The notes: generated by a model not told the origin, from the sequence alone. Positions 19,567-28,525 are shown, numbered from the stretch's first letter. The stretch: DNA of 64,000 nt from Bordetella genomosp. 13 (GCF_007679965.1 NZ_VEHL01000004.1:372001-436000), one strand, 5' to 3'. Program-made: numbers and translations.

Positions 19567-20613
19567 ATGATCATCCTCGGATTCGAAAGCTCCTGCGACG
19601 AGACCGGCGTGGCCGCGGTCTGCACCGAACGCGGCCTGCTGTCGCACGCCCTGCACACGCAGATCGCCATGCACCAGGAGTACGGCGGCGTGGTGCCCGA
19701 ACTGGCCTCGCGCGACCACATCCGCCGCGTGGTGCCGCTCACCCGCCAGGTGCTGCGCGACGCCGGTCTGCAACTGTCGGACGTCGACGCCGTGGCCTAC
19801 ACGGCCGGCCCGGGCCTGGCCGGCGCGCTGCTGGTGGGCGCCAGCGTGGCGCAGTCGCTGGCCTGGTCGCTGGGCCGCCCGGCCATCGGCATCCATCACC
19901 TCGAAGGCCACCTGCTGTCGCCGTTGCTGGCCGATCCGCGGCCCGAGTTTCCCTTCGTGGCCCTGCTGGTCTCGGGCGGGCATACGCAGCTGATGCGGGT
20001 CGACGGCGTCGGCCGCTATGAACTGCTGGGCGAGACGTTGGACGACGCGGCCGGCGAGGCCTTCGACAAGTCGGCCAAGCTGATGGGACTGGGCTATCCC
20101 GGCGGGCCCGCGCTGTCGCGCATGGCCGAGCAGGGCGACGCCACGCGCTTCGAGCTGCCGCGTCCCATGCTGCACAGCGGCGACCTGGATTTCAGCTTCA
20201 GCGGCCTGAAGACGGCGGTGCTGACGCGTGTGAAGGCGGCCGAGCAGGCCGGAGGGCTGGACGAACAGACGCGTGCCGACCTGGCGGCCGCCACCCAGGC
20301 GGCCATCGTCGACGTGCTGGCCGCCAAGGCCATCCGCGCGCTGAAGCAGACGAAACTGCGGCGCCTGGTGGTGGCGGGCGGGGTGGGGGCCAACAGCCTG
20401 CTGCGTTCTCACCTGGCGCGCGAACTCGCAAAGCTGAAGGCGCAGGCCTATTTCCCGCCGCTGTCGCTGTGCACGGACAACGGCGCGATGATCGCCTACG
20501 CCGCGGCCGAGCGCGTCAAGGCCGGGCTGGCCGAGCTGCGCGAGGACGGCCATGCCTTCACGGTCCGGCCGCGCTGGGACCTGGCCGACATCACGGTGGG
20601 CGCCGGATCGTAG
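19567..20613 (+). CDS. tsaD: tRNA N6-adenosine threonylcarbamoyltransferase
   Basis: Catalytic subunit for t6A37 synthesis in ANN-decoding tRNAs, acting with TsaB and TsaE. The 348-aa ASKHA-fold protein has the N-terminal [14 protein letters not shown], the metal-binding HxxxH (His111 and His115 in HHLEGH), VSGGHTQL and the C-terminal [10 protein letters not shown] and [12 protein letters not shown]. Start and length are normal. It is an essential housekeeping gene, divergent from the purine permease and convergent with plsY. Confidence 0.96.
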   Translation: MIILGFESSCDETGVAAVCTERGLLSHALHTQIAMHQEYGGVVPELASRDHIRRVVPLTRQVLRDAGLQLSDVDAVAYTAGPGLAGALLVGASVAQSLAWSLGRPAIGIHHLEGHLLSPLLADPRPEFPFVALLVSGGHTQLMRVDGVGRYELLGETLDDAAGEAFDKSAKLMGLGYPGGPALSRMAEQGDATRFELPRPMLHSGDLDFSFSGLKTAVLTRVKAAEQAGGLDEQTRADLAAATQAAIVDVLAAKAIRALKQTKLRRLVVAGGVGANSLLRSHLARELAKLKAQAYFPPLSLCTDNGAMIAYAAAERVKAGLAELREDGHAFTVRPRWDLADITVGAGS

Positions 20614-20716
20614 GCGCAGCGGCTGGCCGGCGGCCGGCACCATCGCGGGCGATGGCGCCCGGGGCGGTTGTCGTGGCGTGCGAGGGGGCGCGCTGCGCAC
20701 TACGCCCGCACGCCGC

Positions 20717-21355
20717 TTACTTCTTCTTGCTGCCGATCCGGCTTTCCGTGCCCTTCAGCAGGCGCTGGATGTTGGCCCGGTGGCGGTAGTACAGCAGTGC
20801 GCTCATCACGGCGATGGCCACGACCACGGGCGGATGCGCCTTCCAGGCCACGCCCGAGCCGAACACGTAGTACAGCGGCGCGAAGAAGGCGGCGGCCAGG
20901 GCGCCCAGCGACGAATAGCGAGAGAACAGCACCACGATGATCCAGGTGGCGATGGTGGCCAGCGCCAGCCAGGGCTGGATCGCGGCCAGCACGCCGAGCG
21001 CCGTGGCCACGCCCTTGCCGCCCTTGAAGCGCAGGAACACGGGGTACAGGTGGCCCAGGAAGACCGCCAGGGCGACCAGCGCGTAGGTCGTCCAGGACAG
21101 CCCGGGCGCCAGCGCCTGCGCCAGCCACAGCGCGAACCAGCCCTTGGCGGCGTCGCCCAGCAGCGTGAGCGCGGCGGCCGGCTTGCTGCCCGAGCGCAGC
21201 ACATTGGTCGCGCCGGGATTGCCCGAGCCGTAGCTGCGCGGGTCCTGCAGGCCCATCACGCGGGACACGATGACCGCGAAGGGAATGGAGCCGATCAGGT
21301 AGGCAAGCAGGATCAGGGCGGCGTTCAGGGGCAGGGAGGGGGCGGCGTCGACCAT
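20717..21355 (-). CDS. plsY: Glycerol-3-phosphate acyltransferase
   Basis: Acyl-phosphate:glycerol-3-phosphate acyltransferase of phospholipid synthesis, 212 aa, integral inner-membrane protein. The conserved loops are [32 protein letters not shown] (substrate-binding GSGNxGATN), and [15 protein letters not shown]. It is convergent with tsaD, and divergent from surE with 180 bp between. Confidence 0.95.
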   Translation of the reverse strand: MVDAAPSLPLNAALILLAYLIGSIPFAVIVSRVMGLQDPRSYGSGNPGATNVLRSGSKPAAALTLLGDAAKGWFALWLAQALAPGLSWTTYALVALAVFLGHLYPVFLRFKGGKGVATALGVLAAIQPWLALATIATWIIVVLFSRYSSLGALAAAFFAPLYYVFGSGVAWKAHPPVVVAIAVMSALLYYRHRANIQRLLKGTESRIGSKKK

Positions 21356-21535
21356 TGCGGAATCCGGCTGAGGGTTGAGGCTGCGGATTCTACCGCGCGG
21401 CCGGCCGCCAGGGTCGGGTCCGGCTGCCGTACAATCGGTTGCCTCGCGGCGGGTGGCCCCGGCGCCGGGATGCCCCGCGCAGTGGGCTCGACGAAGGGTT
21501 GCCCCGCGCAGGGTTTGTTAAATACGGAAGGATTG

Positions 21536-22285
21536 ATGCGTATCCTGGTTTCGAACGACGATGGCTACAACGCCCCTGGACTGCAGGCGCTGGTCGAGGC
21601 GCTGGCGGACCTGGGCGAGCTGACCGTGGTCGCGCCGGAAACCAACCACAGCGGCGCGTCGAACTCCCTGACGCTGAACCGGCCGCTGTCGGTTCGCACC
21701 GCGGCCAACGGCTTCCTCTACGTCAACGGCACGCCGTCCGATTGCGTGCACGTGGCGCTCACTGGCGGCCTGATGGAAGGGCGTCCCGACCTGGTGGTGT
21801 CCGGCATCAACAACGGCGCCAACATGGGCGACGACACCCTGTATTCGGGCACCGTCGCCGCCGCCACCGAGGGCTACCTGTTCGGCATCCCGGCCATCGC
21901 CTTCTCGCTGGCCGAGAAGGGCTGGGAGCACATCGACTCGGCGGCCCGTGCCGCGCGCCAGGTGGTCCGGCGCCAGATGGCCGAGCCGCTGGCCGCGCCC
22001 ATGCTGCTGAACGTCAACATCCCCAACCGTCCCTTCGAAGACCTCGCAGGCTTCTCGGTCACGCGGCTGGGCAAACGCCATCCGTCCGAGCCCGTGGTGC
22101 GCACCACCACGCCCTATGGCGATCCGGTCTACTGGATTGGCCCGGTGGGGCTGGCCGCCGACGCCACGCCGGGCACCGATTTCCACGCGGTGGCACAAGG
22201 CGCCGTCGCCATCACCCCGCTGCGCCTGGACCTGACGCACACGGGCCAGCTGGACGAGGTTCGCGCGTGGGCGGGGTCTATATGA
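21536..22285 (+). CDS. surE: 5'/3'-nucleotidase SurE
   Basis: Stationary-phase survival nucleotidase, 249 aa, dephosphorylating nucleoside 5'- and 3'-monophosphates. The metal site is visible: Asp8-Asp9 in [12 protein letters not shown], the Ser of NHSGASNSL and the Asn of [12 protein letters not shown]. The ATG is 3 nt after a GGAAGGA Shine-Dalgarno. It overlaps pcm by 4 nt; surE-pcm-nlpD is the classical order. Confidence 0.95.
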   Translation: MRILVSNDDGYNAPGLQALVEALADLGELTVVAPETNHSGASNSLTLNRPLSVRTAANGFLYVNGTPSDCVHVALTGGLMEGRPDLVVSGINNGANMGDDTLYSGTVAAATEGYLFGIPAIAFSLAEKGWEHIDSAARAARQVVRRQMAEPLAAPMLLNVNIPNRPFEDLAGFSVTRLGKRHPSEPVVRTTTPYGDPVYWIGPVGLAADATPGTDFHAVAQGAVAITPLRLDLTHTGQLDEVRAWAGSI

Positions 22286-23151
22286 GCACGAAGCGGCCCG
22301 GTCCCGGCGACTACGCCCGCGTCTCGCAGCCCGGCGTTTCCAGGCCTGGCGCCCCTGCGCAAGGCTCGTCCAAGCCGGGCGCTTCCCGCTACGGCATCTC
22401 CGGCGTAGGGCCCGGCATCACGCCCGCCAACAGCAACACCCGCATCTCGTCGGCCACGCTGCAGCGTCCCGACGCCTCGCGCAATGCCGCGCCGCCCGCG
22501 CCCAACCTGGGCCTGAATTCCGAGCGCCTGCGCCAGGCCATGGTGCAGCGCCTGCGAGAGCAGGGCATTGCCGACGAACGCGTGCTGGCCGCCATGGGCG
22601 CCGTGCCGCGGCACCTGTTCGTCGACGAGGCGCTGGCCAGCCGGGCCTATGAAGACGCGGCGCTGCCCATCGGCCATTCGCAGACCATCTCGCAACCCTG
22701 GGTGGTGGCGCGCATGCTGGCGGCGGTCTGCGAGGACCGCGAGCCCACTCGCGTGCTCGAGGTCGGCGCCGGCTGCGGCTACCAGGCCGCAGTCATGGCG
22801 CAGTTCGTGCGCGAGGTCCACGCCATCGAACGCATCCGCGGCCTGTTCGAACTGGCGCGCGGCCATTTGCGCGCATTGCGCCTGGCAACCAAGGTCAGGC
22901 TGATCCATGGCGACGGCATGCTGGGCCTGCCCGGCATCGCACCGTTCGATGCTATTGTTGTGGCTGCCGCGGGCCTGAGCATTCCTCAGGCCCTACTTGC
23001 GCAACTGGCGCCAGGCGGCCGCCTCATCGCGCCGGAAGGCGGCGCCAGCCAGCGGCTGGTGCTGGTCGAACGCACTGGGGCAGCCAGCTGGAATCGCCGC
23101 GAGCTCGAAGCCGTCCGCTTCGTGCCTCTGCGAGCCGGAATACAAACTTGA
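22282..23151 (+). CDS. pcm: Protein-L-isoaspartate O-methyltransferase with N-terminal extension
   Basis: Repairs isoaspartyl residues using S-adenosylmethionine. The SAM motif I is [15 protein letters not shown], with the upstream family sequence [23 protein letters not shown]. The 289-aa length exceeds the usual 205-220 because of about 75 N-terminal residues rich in Pro, Gly, Ser and Ala that look disordered. The start overlaps the surE stop by 4 nt, so the extension is probably real rather than a mis-chosen start; an internal start near residue 80 cannot be excluded. Confidence 0.93.
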   Translation: MSTKRPGPGDYARVSQPGVSRPGAPAQGSSKPGASRYGISGVGPGITPANSNTRISSATLQRPDASRNAAPPAPNLGLNSERLRQAMVQRLREQGIADERVLAAMGAVPRHLFVDEALASRAYEDAALPIGHSQTISQPWVVARMLAAVCEDREPTRVLEVGAGCGYQAAVMAQFVREVHAIERIRGLFELARGHLRALRLATKVRLIHGDGMLGLPGIAPFDAIVVAAAGLSIPQALLAQLAPGGRLIAPEGGASQRLVLVERTGAASWNRRELEAVRFVPLRAGIQT

Positions 23152-23167
23152 GCGACAGGAGAATCGT

Positions 23168-24100
23168 ATGCTCAACGGGCAGTTGACACTGACCGCTGCA
23201 ATATCGCCCCGCGCGCTCGCGCGTCCGGGCAAACGCATGCTGCCGGCAAGCATGCTGGTCCTGGCCCTGGCATTGGCAGGCTGCACCAGCACGCCGCGCC
23301 AGGCGCCCATCGTCGACATGACCCAGCAGCCTGCCCATGGCGGGCCTGCCGCGGGCGGCACGTACGTGGTCAAGCCTGGCGACAGCCTCTATCGCATCGC
23401 TCGCAACAACAACGTCGACGTCGACACGCTCAAGCGCCTGAACAACCTGAACGATCCCAACCAGATCGCCGTGGGCCAGGTGCTGAAGCTGTCCGCGTCC
23501 GGCGGCGGCAACGGCGGTGGCACCGCGCCGTCCGCCGCGCCGGTCAATACGCCGCAGGCCATCGCCACGGCGCCCAGCAAGTCGACCGAACCCGTGCCGC
23601 TGGACGCGCCGCCCGGATCGGCCGCCAAGCCCGCGGACGGCGCCACGCCGGGCACGCCGCCGGCCACCACGCCGACCCAGCCTGCCACGCCCGCGCCGCC
23701 CGCCACTCCGGCGCCGCCGCGCGCGTCCGACGCCAACGTCATCTCGTGGGGCTGGCCCGCCAGCGGCGCCGTCACCGCGCAGTTCAACAGCAACACCAAG
23801 GGCATCGACATCGCCGGCTCGCCCGGCGATCCGGTCATCGCGGCTGCCGACGGCAAGGTCATGTACAGCGGCAACGGCGTGCGCGGCCTGGGCAACCTGG
23901 TCATCATCAACCACCAGAACGGCTTCATCACCGCGTATGCGCACAACCGCGCGCTGCTGGTGAAGACGGGCCAGAACGTCAAGAAGGGCGCCAAGATCGC
24001 CGAGGTGGGCCAGACCGACACCACGTCGCCCAAGCTGCACTTCGAGATCCGCCGCCAGGGCACGCCCGTCGACCCCTTGCAGTACCTGCCCGCGCGATGA
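23168..24100 (+). CDS. nlpD: NlpD-like lipoprotein, LysM plus degenerate LytM/M23 domain
   Basis: Outer-membrane lipoprotein that in E. coli activates a cell-division amidase. Order of domains in the 310 aa: signal with lipobox LAGC (Cys39), LysM at about 65-108 (YVVKPGDSLYRIA), a Pro/Ala/Thr linker (about 110-190), and a C-terminal M23 domain (about 195-310). The first zinc-ligand His is replaced (NTKGIDIAG), while AYAHN and LHFEIR remain, so it is a non-catalytic LytM factor like E. coli NlpD. A strong Shine-Dalgarno (CAGGAGAA) precedes the ATG. Its stop overlaps the next gene by 4 nt. Confidence 0.93.
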   Translation: MLNGQLTLTAAISPRALARPGKRMLPASMLVLALALAGCTSTPRQAPIVDMTQQPAHGGPAAGGTYVVKPGDSLYRIARNNNVDVDTLKRLNNLNDPNQIAVGQVLKLSASGGGNGGGTAPSAAPVNTPQAIATAPSKSTEPVPLDAPPGSAAKPADGATPGTPPATTPTQPATPAPPATPAPPRASDANVISWGWPASGAVTAQFNSNTKGIDIAGSPGDPVIAAADGKVMYSGNGVRGLGNLVIINHQNGFITAYAHNRALLVKTGQNVKKGAKIAEVGQTDTTSPKLHFEIRRQGTPVDPLQYLPAR

Positions 24101-24876
24101 CGCCCACCCTGGTCTTCGACCTGGAAACCCTGCCCGACGTGGCCGGCCTGCGCCGGCTGCACGGCTGGGGCGCCGACGTGCCCGATGCCGAGGTCGCCGA
24201 ACGCGCCTTCGCCGCGCGGCGCGAAGCCGTCGGGCACGACTTCCTGCCGCTGCACCTGCACCGCGTGGCGGTAGTGGGCTGCGTGTTCCGCGACGACAAG
24301 GGTTTCCGCGTGAAGACGCTGGGCAACCCCGACGATCCCGAGCCCGTGCTGCTGGCCGGCTTCTTCAAGACCATCGAGCACTACACGCCCCGGCTGGTCA
24401 GCTGGAACGGCTCGGGTTTCGACCTGCCCGTGCTGCACTATCGCAGCCTGATCCACGGCGTCCCCGCGCCCCGCTACTGGGACATGGGCGAGGAGGACCG
24501 CGACTTCAAGTACAACAACTACATCAGCCGCTACCACAACCGCCACATCGACCTGATGGATTTGCTGGCCAAGTACAACGGCCGCGCCAACGCGCCGCTG
24601 GACGAGCTGGCCAAGCTGTGCGGCTTTCCCGGCAAGCTGGGCATGGACGGCAGCAAGGTCTGGGAGGCCTGGAACAACGGCCAGGCCGACGCGGTGCGCG
24701 CCTATTGCGAGACCGACGTGGTCAACACCTGGCTGGTGTACTGCCGCTTCCGCTTCCTGCGCGGCGAACTCGACCAGACCTCGTACGAGGCCGAGATCAC
24801 CCTGGTGCGCGACACGCTGGCCGCCAGCGACGCGCCGCACTGGAAGGAATACATGGCGGCCTGGGACGCGGCCTGA
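24097..24876 (+). CDS. Predicted 3'-5' exonuclease (PolB-exonuclease-like, RNase H fold)
   Basis: A 259-aa protein with the DEDD-type exonuclease pattern: FDLETLPDV (Asp8, Glu10) as ExoI, LVSWNGSGFDLPVLHYR as ExoII and the C-terminal AYCETDVVNTWLVYCRF as ExoIII. This matches the stand-alone PolB-like exonuclease family. It overlaps nlpD by ATGA and so is the fourth gene of the surE operon. This is where rpoS sits in many other proteobacteria; no sigma factor is present in the window. Confidence 0.85.
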   Translation: MTPTLVFDLETLPDVAGLRRLHGWGADVPDAEVAERAFAARREAVGHDFLPLHLHRVAVVGCVFRDDKGFRVKTLGNPDDPEPVLLAGFFKTIEHYTPRLVSWNGSGFDLPVLHYRSLIHGVPAPRYWDMGEEDRDFKYNNYISRYHNRHIDLMDLLAKYNGRANAPLDELAKLCGFPGKLGMDGSKVWEAWNNGQADAVRAYCETDVVNTWLVYCRFRFLRGELDQTSYEAEITLVRDTLAASDAPHWKEYMAAWDAA

Positions 24877-24982
24877 CAGCCGGGCAGGGACGTTTCCGCC
24901 ACAGGGACGGATTCATCCAATTTTGCTTCGTCGCCCGGCTGGGTAGAGTGCCGCTTCCGGATTCGTTCATCGAAGGGAAGCC

Positions 24983-25870
24983 GTGCCTATCACCTCACGC
25001 ATCGACAGACCTGCGCGACGCAAACTTCGTCTATCCAACGACGTCGTTTTCAAGGCCCTGTTCTGCAGGCAGCCACATCTGCTGTCGGACCTGATCAATA
25101 CGGTGCGCCATCCGGCGGCGCCGGTGTCCATCGTCCATATCCTGAATCCGCTTCTCGTGCCGGATGCGCCTGCGGGCAAGCAGGTCGTGTTCGACATCCG
25201 CGCGCGGGACGCCGATGGCCAGCAGTTCATCGTGGAAATGCAGATGCGGCGGCATGCCGATTGGCCGGCGCGCAGCGTCTACTACATGGCGCGTGGCCTG
25301 GCCGAACAATTGCGCTCGGGCGAGGACTATGACGTGCTGCAGCCATCCATCGGCATCACGCTGATCGGACAGGACTGGTACACCCGCGTGTCGGACCAGG
25401 CTGATTGGCGCTTCACTTTGCGCGATTCCCTGCGTCCGTCCATAGAATTCGATCAGGCCTTGCAGTTGTACGTCGTCGAACTGCACAAGGCGGAAATTCT
25501 GCAACAGGGGCCCTCCGCCTTGATGGATTGGGTGGTCTGCCTGTCGCATTACCCGGATGAGGACATCATGCGCCAAATCACCCACCCCCCGGCCCTCGAG
25601 GCCCTGAAGCATCTCGAGTCGATGTGTTCGGAAGAAGAATTGCGGATCATCGCCATGCAGCGCGAGTTCGCGGCGATGGACGAGCGCGTCGCACGGCGGG
25701 CCGCAGAGAAGAAGGGCCAGCAACGCGTGCTGAAACGACAGCTCACGCATCGCTTCGGCGCCTTGCCGACTGAAATCGAGGACAAGTTGAGCAAGGCGAA
25801 AGCCGATCAACTGACGGATTGGGCTGTGAAGCTGCTGGACGCGCGCACGATGGAAGAAGTGTTCGTGTAA
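24983..25870 (+). CDS. Rpn-family PD-(D/E)XK nuclease / putative transposase
   Basis: A 295-aa protein of the recombination-promoting nuclease group (PDDEXK_2). The fold's core is visible: LSNDVVFKALF at the start, the catalytic Asp71 (VVFDIRARDADG) and Glu85-x-Gln87 (FIVEMQ). The C-terminus (about 250-295, RFGALPTEIEDKLSKAKADQL, DARTMEEVF) fits the DUF4351-type tail often found on these proteins. Start GTG with GAAGGGA upstream. No terminal inverted repeats or target duplication were seen, so it is a lone gene and not a complete insertion element. Related E. coli proteins promote RecA-independent recombination. Confidence 0.82.
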   Translation: MPITSRIDRPARRKLRLSNDVVFKALFCRQPHLLSDLINTVRHPAAPVSIVHILNPLLVPDAPAGKQVVFDIRARDADGQQFIVEMQMRRHADWPARSVYYMARGLAEQLRSGEDYDVLQPSIGITLIGQDWYTRVSDQADWRFTLRDSLRPSIEFDQALQLYVVELHKAEILQQGPSALMDWVVCLSHYPDEDIMRQITHPPALEALKHLESMCSEEELRIIAMQREFAAMDERVARRAAEKKGQQRVLKRQLTHRFGALPTEIEDKLSKAKADQLTDWAVKLLDARTMEEVFV

Positions 25871-26088
25871 TGCCTGACTTCCGCTGGATGTCCGGGGCAC
25901 GGATGCCATCCGGCTTGGGCAGGCGGAAGCGGGTGCGGCAATGGGCGGGTTTTCGTGCGTCAGGTCAACAGCCGGCCATGCCATTCCCCCAAGCAATCGA
26001 CTGAAACAAGCGCCCCGCGCACGAAACCCGCGCGAAACCGGTGCCGCCGCACAATGGCATCGCGTTACCACCCAACAGGAGATTTCTC

Positions 26089-26724
26089 ATGTCCCGAATC
26101 GCACTCCGTCATACCCTCGCCGCCCTCAGCATGGCCATCACCGCCGGCGCCCTGAGCGCCCCGACGATTGCCGCCACCGCGGCCACGTCCGATGCCCCCG
26201 CCACCCAGCCGTCCGCCGCCAAGGCGGCGCCGGATGGCCACAAGGGCCCGCGCGGAGAGCACCATGGTCGCCACGGCCATCACATGGGCCGCGACGGCAT
26301 GATGATCCCCGGCCTGGGCCCCGTGTCGAAGGCGCAGCTCGAAACGCTGAAGCTGGACGCCGATCAGCAAGGCCTGGTCCAGCAGGCGCGCGACGCCCAG
26401 CGCGACCTGTTCAAGGCGCACCGCGAAGCCGGCGCAGGCCGCCACCAGTTGCTGGACAAGCAGCTGGCCGACGGCAAGCTCGATCCGCGCGCGCTGATGG
26501 CCGCGTCCGAGTCCAACCGCGACCAGTTCCGCACGCAGGCGGGCCAGGTGCGGGACAAGTGGCTGGCCGTGTGGGACAGCCTGAACGAGACCCAGCGCGG
26601 CCAGGTGGCCGAACTGGTCAAGGCACGCCAGGCCCGCATGAAGGACCGCCATGAAAAGCGCGCCGAGCGCATGCAGCAATGGCGCGCCGAGCGCGCGCAG
26701 CAGCCGGCCGCGTCGGCCAGCTGA
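26089..26724 (+). CDS. Periplasmic His-rich protein, Spy/CpxP-like
   Basis: A 211-aa exported protein. Signal peptide ending near APTIAA, then an Ala/Thr stretch and a His-rich segment (about residues 50-64: GHKGPRGEHHGRHGHHMG, read in parts). The remainder is charged and helical with LDADQQGLVQQARD and SLNETQRGQVAELVKARQARM, similar to the LTxxQ repeats of Spy/CpxP chaperones. It would act in envelope stress or metal binding, but that is inferred only from shape. The Shine-Dalgarno AACAGGAGA precedes the ATG. Monocistronic. Confidence 0.7.
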   Translation: MSRIALRHTLAALSMAITAGALSAPTIAATAATSDAPATQPSAAKAAPDGHKGPRGEHHGRHGHHMGRDGMMIPGLGPVSKAQLETLKLDADQQGLVQQARDAQRDLFKAHREAGAGRHQLLDKQLADGKLDPRALMAASESNRDQFRTQAGQVRDKWLAVWDSLNETQRGQVAELVKARQARMKDRHEKRAERMQQWRAERAQQPAASAS

Positions 26725-26806
26725 GCGTGAAGCAGGCTCGCAGCGTCAGGCCTGATGTGTCATCCCCCCACCCGACGTGCCTGGCTCCAGGCGTGAAGGG
26801 CGCTCC

Positions 26807-26827
26807 GGCCGGCCTCCGTGGCCGGCC
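26807..26827. terminator. Stem-loop between convergent genes, possible terminator
   Basis: GGCCGGCC (26807-26814) and GGCCGGCC (26820-26827) with a 5-nt loop, between two convergent genes. There is no T-run, so function as an intrinsic terminator is uncertain. Confidence 0.4.
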
Positions 26828-26841
26828 GTCTACACTCCCCG

Positions 26842-27309
26842 CTAGCGCGATTCCGGTTGCGGGTTGCCCGTCACCACGAAGCGCCTCGAGAATCCCAGCG
26901 GCCGCGCCACCCCGCGCGGCTCGCTGAGAAAGGGCACCCGAAAGCCCGGCGCCGGCAGTATCTTCACACGCCAATCCGTGCCGCCGAGAAAGCGGAACCG
27001 CACCGTATCCGCGCCCTCCAGCTTCATCGACGAGAACACGCCCGTGGTGTACATGCCGCCTATCCGTGCGCTGTCGACGACGCGCAGGTCGGCATCCAGC
27101 AGGGTGATGCGCAGCATTTCCTCGAACGGAATGTCGTCGGTGGCGAACACCAGATAGCCTTGGCGCCATTGCAGCGCGGCTTCCAGCACGACGCCGTCGA
27201 CGACGGCCTGCGTGACCTTGCCGTCGATCACCACGCGGCTTTGCCGCACCTGGTCCTGCGAGGCCGGTAGCGGTTTCAGCGAGAATTCGTCCTGCGACAG
27301 CGTGCGCAT
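26842..27309 (-). CDS. Unrecognised protein, partner of the glycine-zipper protein
   Basis: A 155-aa soluble protein of no family I recognise. It has no signal peptide and no membrane helix; predicted mainly beta (VVIDGKVTQAVVDGVVLEAALQW, FEEMLRITLLDADLRVVDSARI, in parts). It starts 17 nt after the stop of the upstream glycine-zipper gene in the same direction, so the two form a two-gene unit isolated between convergent and divergent neighbours. By position it could be an immunity protein, chaperone or adaptor for the upstream product. I chose the ATG at MRTLSQDEF, with a weak CGAGG Shine-Dalgarno. Confidence 0.6.
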   Translation of the reverse strand: MRTLSQDEFSLKPLPASQDQVRQSRVVIDGKVTQAVVDGVVLEAALQWRQGYLVFATDDIPFEEMLRITLLDADLRVVDSARIGGMYTTGVFSSMKLEGADTVRFRFLGGTDWRVKILPAPGFRVPFLSEPRGVARPLGFSRRFVVTGNPQPESR

Positions 27310-27326
27310 GCCGGTGGCCTCGCGCG

Positions 27327-28037
27327 TTACCACAGCATGTCGATGCCGAAGGCGGCCAGGGCGCCGCCCACGAATGCGCCGACCGTCACGCACACCGGCG
27401 CCCCGGGACCGCAGGCCAGGCCCGCCAGTGCGCCGCCGGCAATGCCGCCGCCGATGCCGGCGCCCGTGACCGCGACCTCGCGCCCCGTGGCCGACACCTT
27501 GTCGTCGGCCGTGGCGATGTTGTAGGCGGACAGCGCGATCGAGATCACGATCAGGCCACGCCCGGCGCGTGACAGGCGGCTGATGGTCTGCGTCACCTGG
27601 GGATTCGACCGGCCCGCCGACTTCACGATCTCGCCGTACACCGCGTTCTGCTGCGACAGCGTGAGATTGTCGAACCGCGCCGTCGGCCCGTGCAGCTTGA
27701 TGGTCTTGGCGGCGACCAACTGGTTCAGCGTCACGCCTTCCTTCTTCAACGACTGCGCGATCGCCAGTCCGACCGGCGTGCTGCGCCCGCGGATGATCTG
27801 CATGATGGTGTTGCGCGCTTCCTGCGCCTGCTGGGCGGCCTGCGCCCACGTCAGGCGGCCGCTCATCACCTCGAACTGCAGTTCGTTGGACATCGCCAGG
27901 ATCTGGCGGGTGTAGGCAAGCCGGGCCGAAGCATCCAGCGACAGGTGGGAGCCGACGTTGGCGACTTCGACCTTCAGGGCCTGGATGGCCGAGTCGAATG
28001 CGGAGCGGTCCTGGGAAATCGGGTCATTGATGGCCAT
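27327..28037 (-). CDS. Glycine-zipper membrane-active-like protein, candidate effector
   Basis: A 236-aa protein of no named family known to me. Residues 1-160 are helical and charged (ALKVEVANVGSHLSLDASA, WAQAAQQAQEARNTIMQII). The C-terminus has a hydrophobic segment (about 165-183, GLIVISIALSAYNIATA) and then a Gly-rich hydrophobic hairpin (about 190-232) with GxxxG-type spacing (GAGIGGGIAGGALAGLACG, then VGAFVGGALAAFGID). No signal peptide. This shape recalls pore-forming bacteriocin or type VI effector C-termini; it is inference. The start at MAINDPISQD is preferred over a 49-codon longer frame; neither has a strong Shine-Dalgarno. Confidence 0.6.
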   Translation of the reverse strand: MAINDPISQDRSAFDSAIQALKVEVANVGSHLSLDASARLAYTRQILAMSNELQFEVMSGRLTWAQAAQQAQEARNTIMQIIRGRSTPVGLAIAQSLKKEGVTLNQLVAAKTIKLHGPTARFDNLTLSQQNAVYGEIVKSAGRSNPQVTQTISRLSRAGRGLIVISIALSAYNIATADDKVSATGREVAVTGAGIGGGIAGGALAGLACGPGAPVCVTVGAFVGGALAAFGIDMLW

Positions 28038-28309
28038 GGATGAGGGGTCTCTTTTTCTATTTCGCGGAAAGGGAAGACGCCCCGGCCGTAGGCCCGCGGA
28101 ATGAGAAATGGGATTCCGCCAGCGTCCAAAGGCGACGGGAAAAAATACCAGGGCGCACCGTGGCGATATGAAATGATTGGTCAATCACGTATCCGATCGT
28201 GAATGGACTTTGCCGCGCAGATCCGGCAGCGAATCGCGCAGCGCCACCGGCTGGCCGCGGCAGCCGACGCGCTCGCATGCGCCTCTTCCCGGGGCATATC
28301 CGCCCCGCT

Positions 28310-28324
28310 GCACCGCGATGGTGC
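28310..28324 (+). promoter_or_regulatory. NtrC-like enhancer site upstream of the porin
   Basis: GCAC-N7-GTGC dyad (GCACCGCGATGGTGC), the spacing of known NtrC sites. It lies about 87 bp upstream of the -24 element of the sigma-54-like promoter, a normal enhancer distance. Confidence 0.5.
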
Positions 28325-28408
28325 GCCGCTCTGGGCCATCGGGCGCCATTCCCGGCCCAAAGCGGTGCTCCTGGGACCTGCCCACCCGCACGGCAAGGCG
28401 CGAAAAAG

Positions 28409-28426
28409 CTGGCATGGAACGTGCTT
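28409..28426 (+). promoter_or_regulatory. Sigma-54-type (-24/-12) promoter of the porin
   Basis: CTGGCATGGAACGTGCTT: GG at 28411-28412 and GC at 28423-28424 are separated by exactly 10 nt, and the flanks match the consensus TGGCAYG-N4-TTGC at most positions (GTGC in place of TTGC). A start of transcription near 28436 is expected, giving a leader of about 90 nt. Confidence 0.6.
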
Positions 28427-28525
28427 AATCTCTTTCAAGCTGATATCGAACCTGTCTATTCGTATCCGGCCTGCAGGGCATCCGGAGCCTGCCCTATCCA
28501 TTCCAATCGCCTCAGGAACGTACTC

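Larger units (their letters stand above)
28038..28525. other. 488-bp intergenic region holding the porin control region
   Basis: Between the divergent glycine-zipper gene and the porin gene. Short open frames on both strands lack conserved features and are read as GC shadows. The right half contains the NtrC-like site and sigma-54-like promoter listed separately. The left part near 28080-28200 has lower GC and probably includes the promoter of the minus-strand cassette. Confidence 0.55.

Noticed and set aside
22282..22520. Mis-annotated start giving pcm an artificial N-terminal extension
   Set aside because: The 4-nt overlap with surE supports the longer start. It is kept, with a note that an internal start is possible.
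24983..25870. Complete insertion sequence around the Rpn-type gene
   Set aside because: No terminal inverted repeats or short direct duplications could be found in the flanking bases read by eye.
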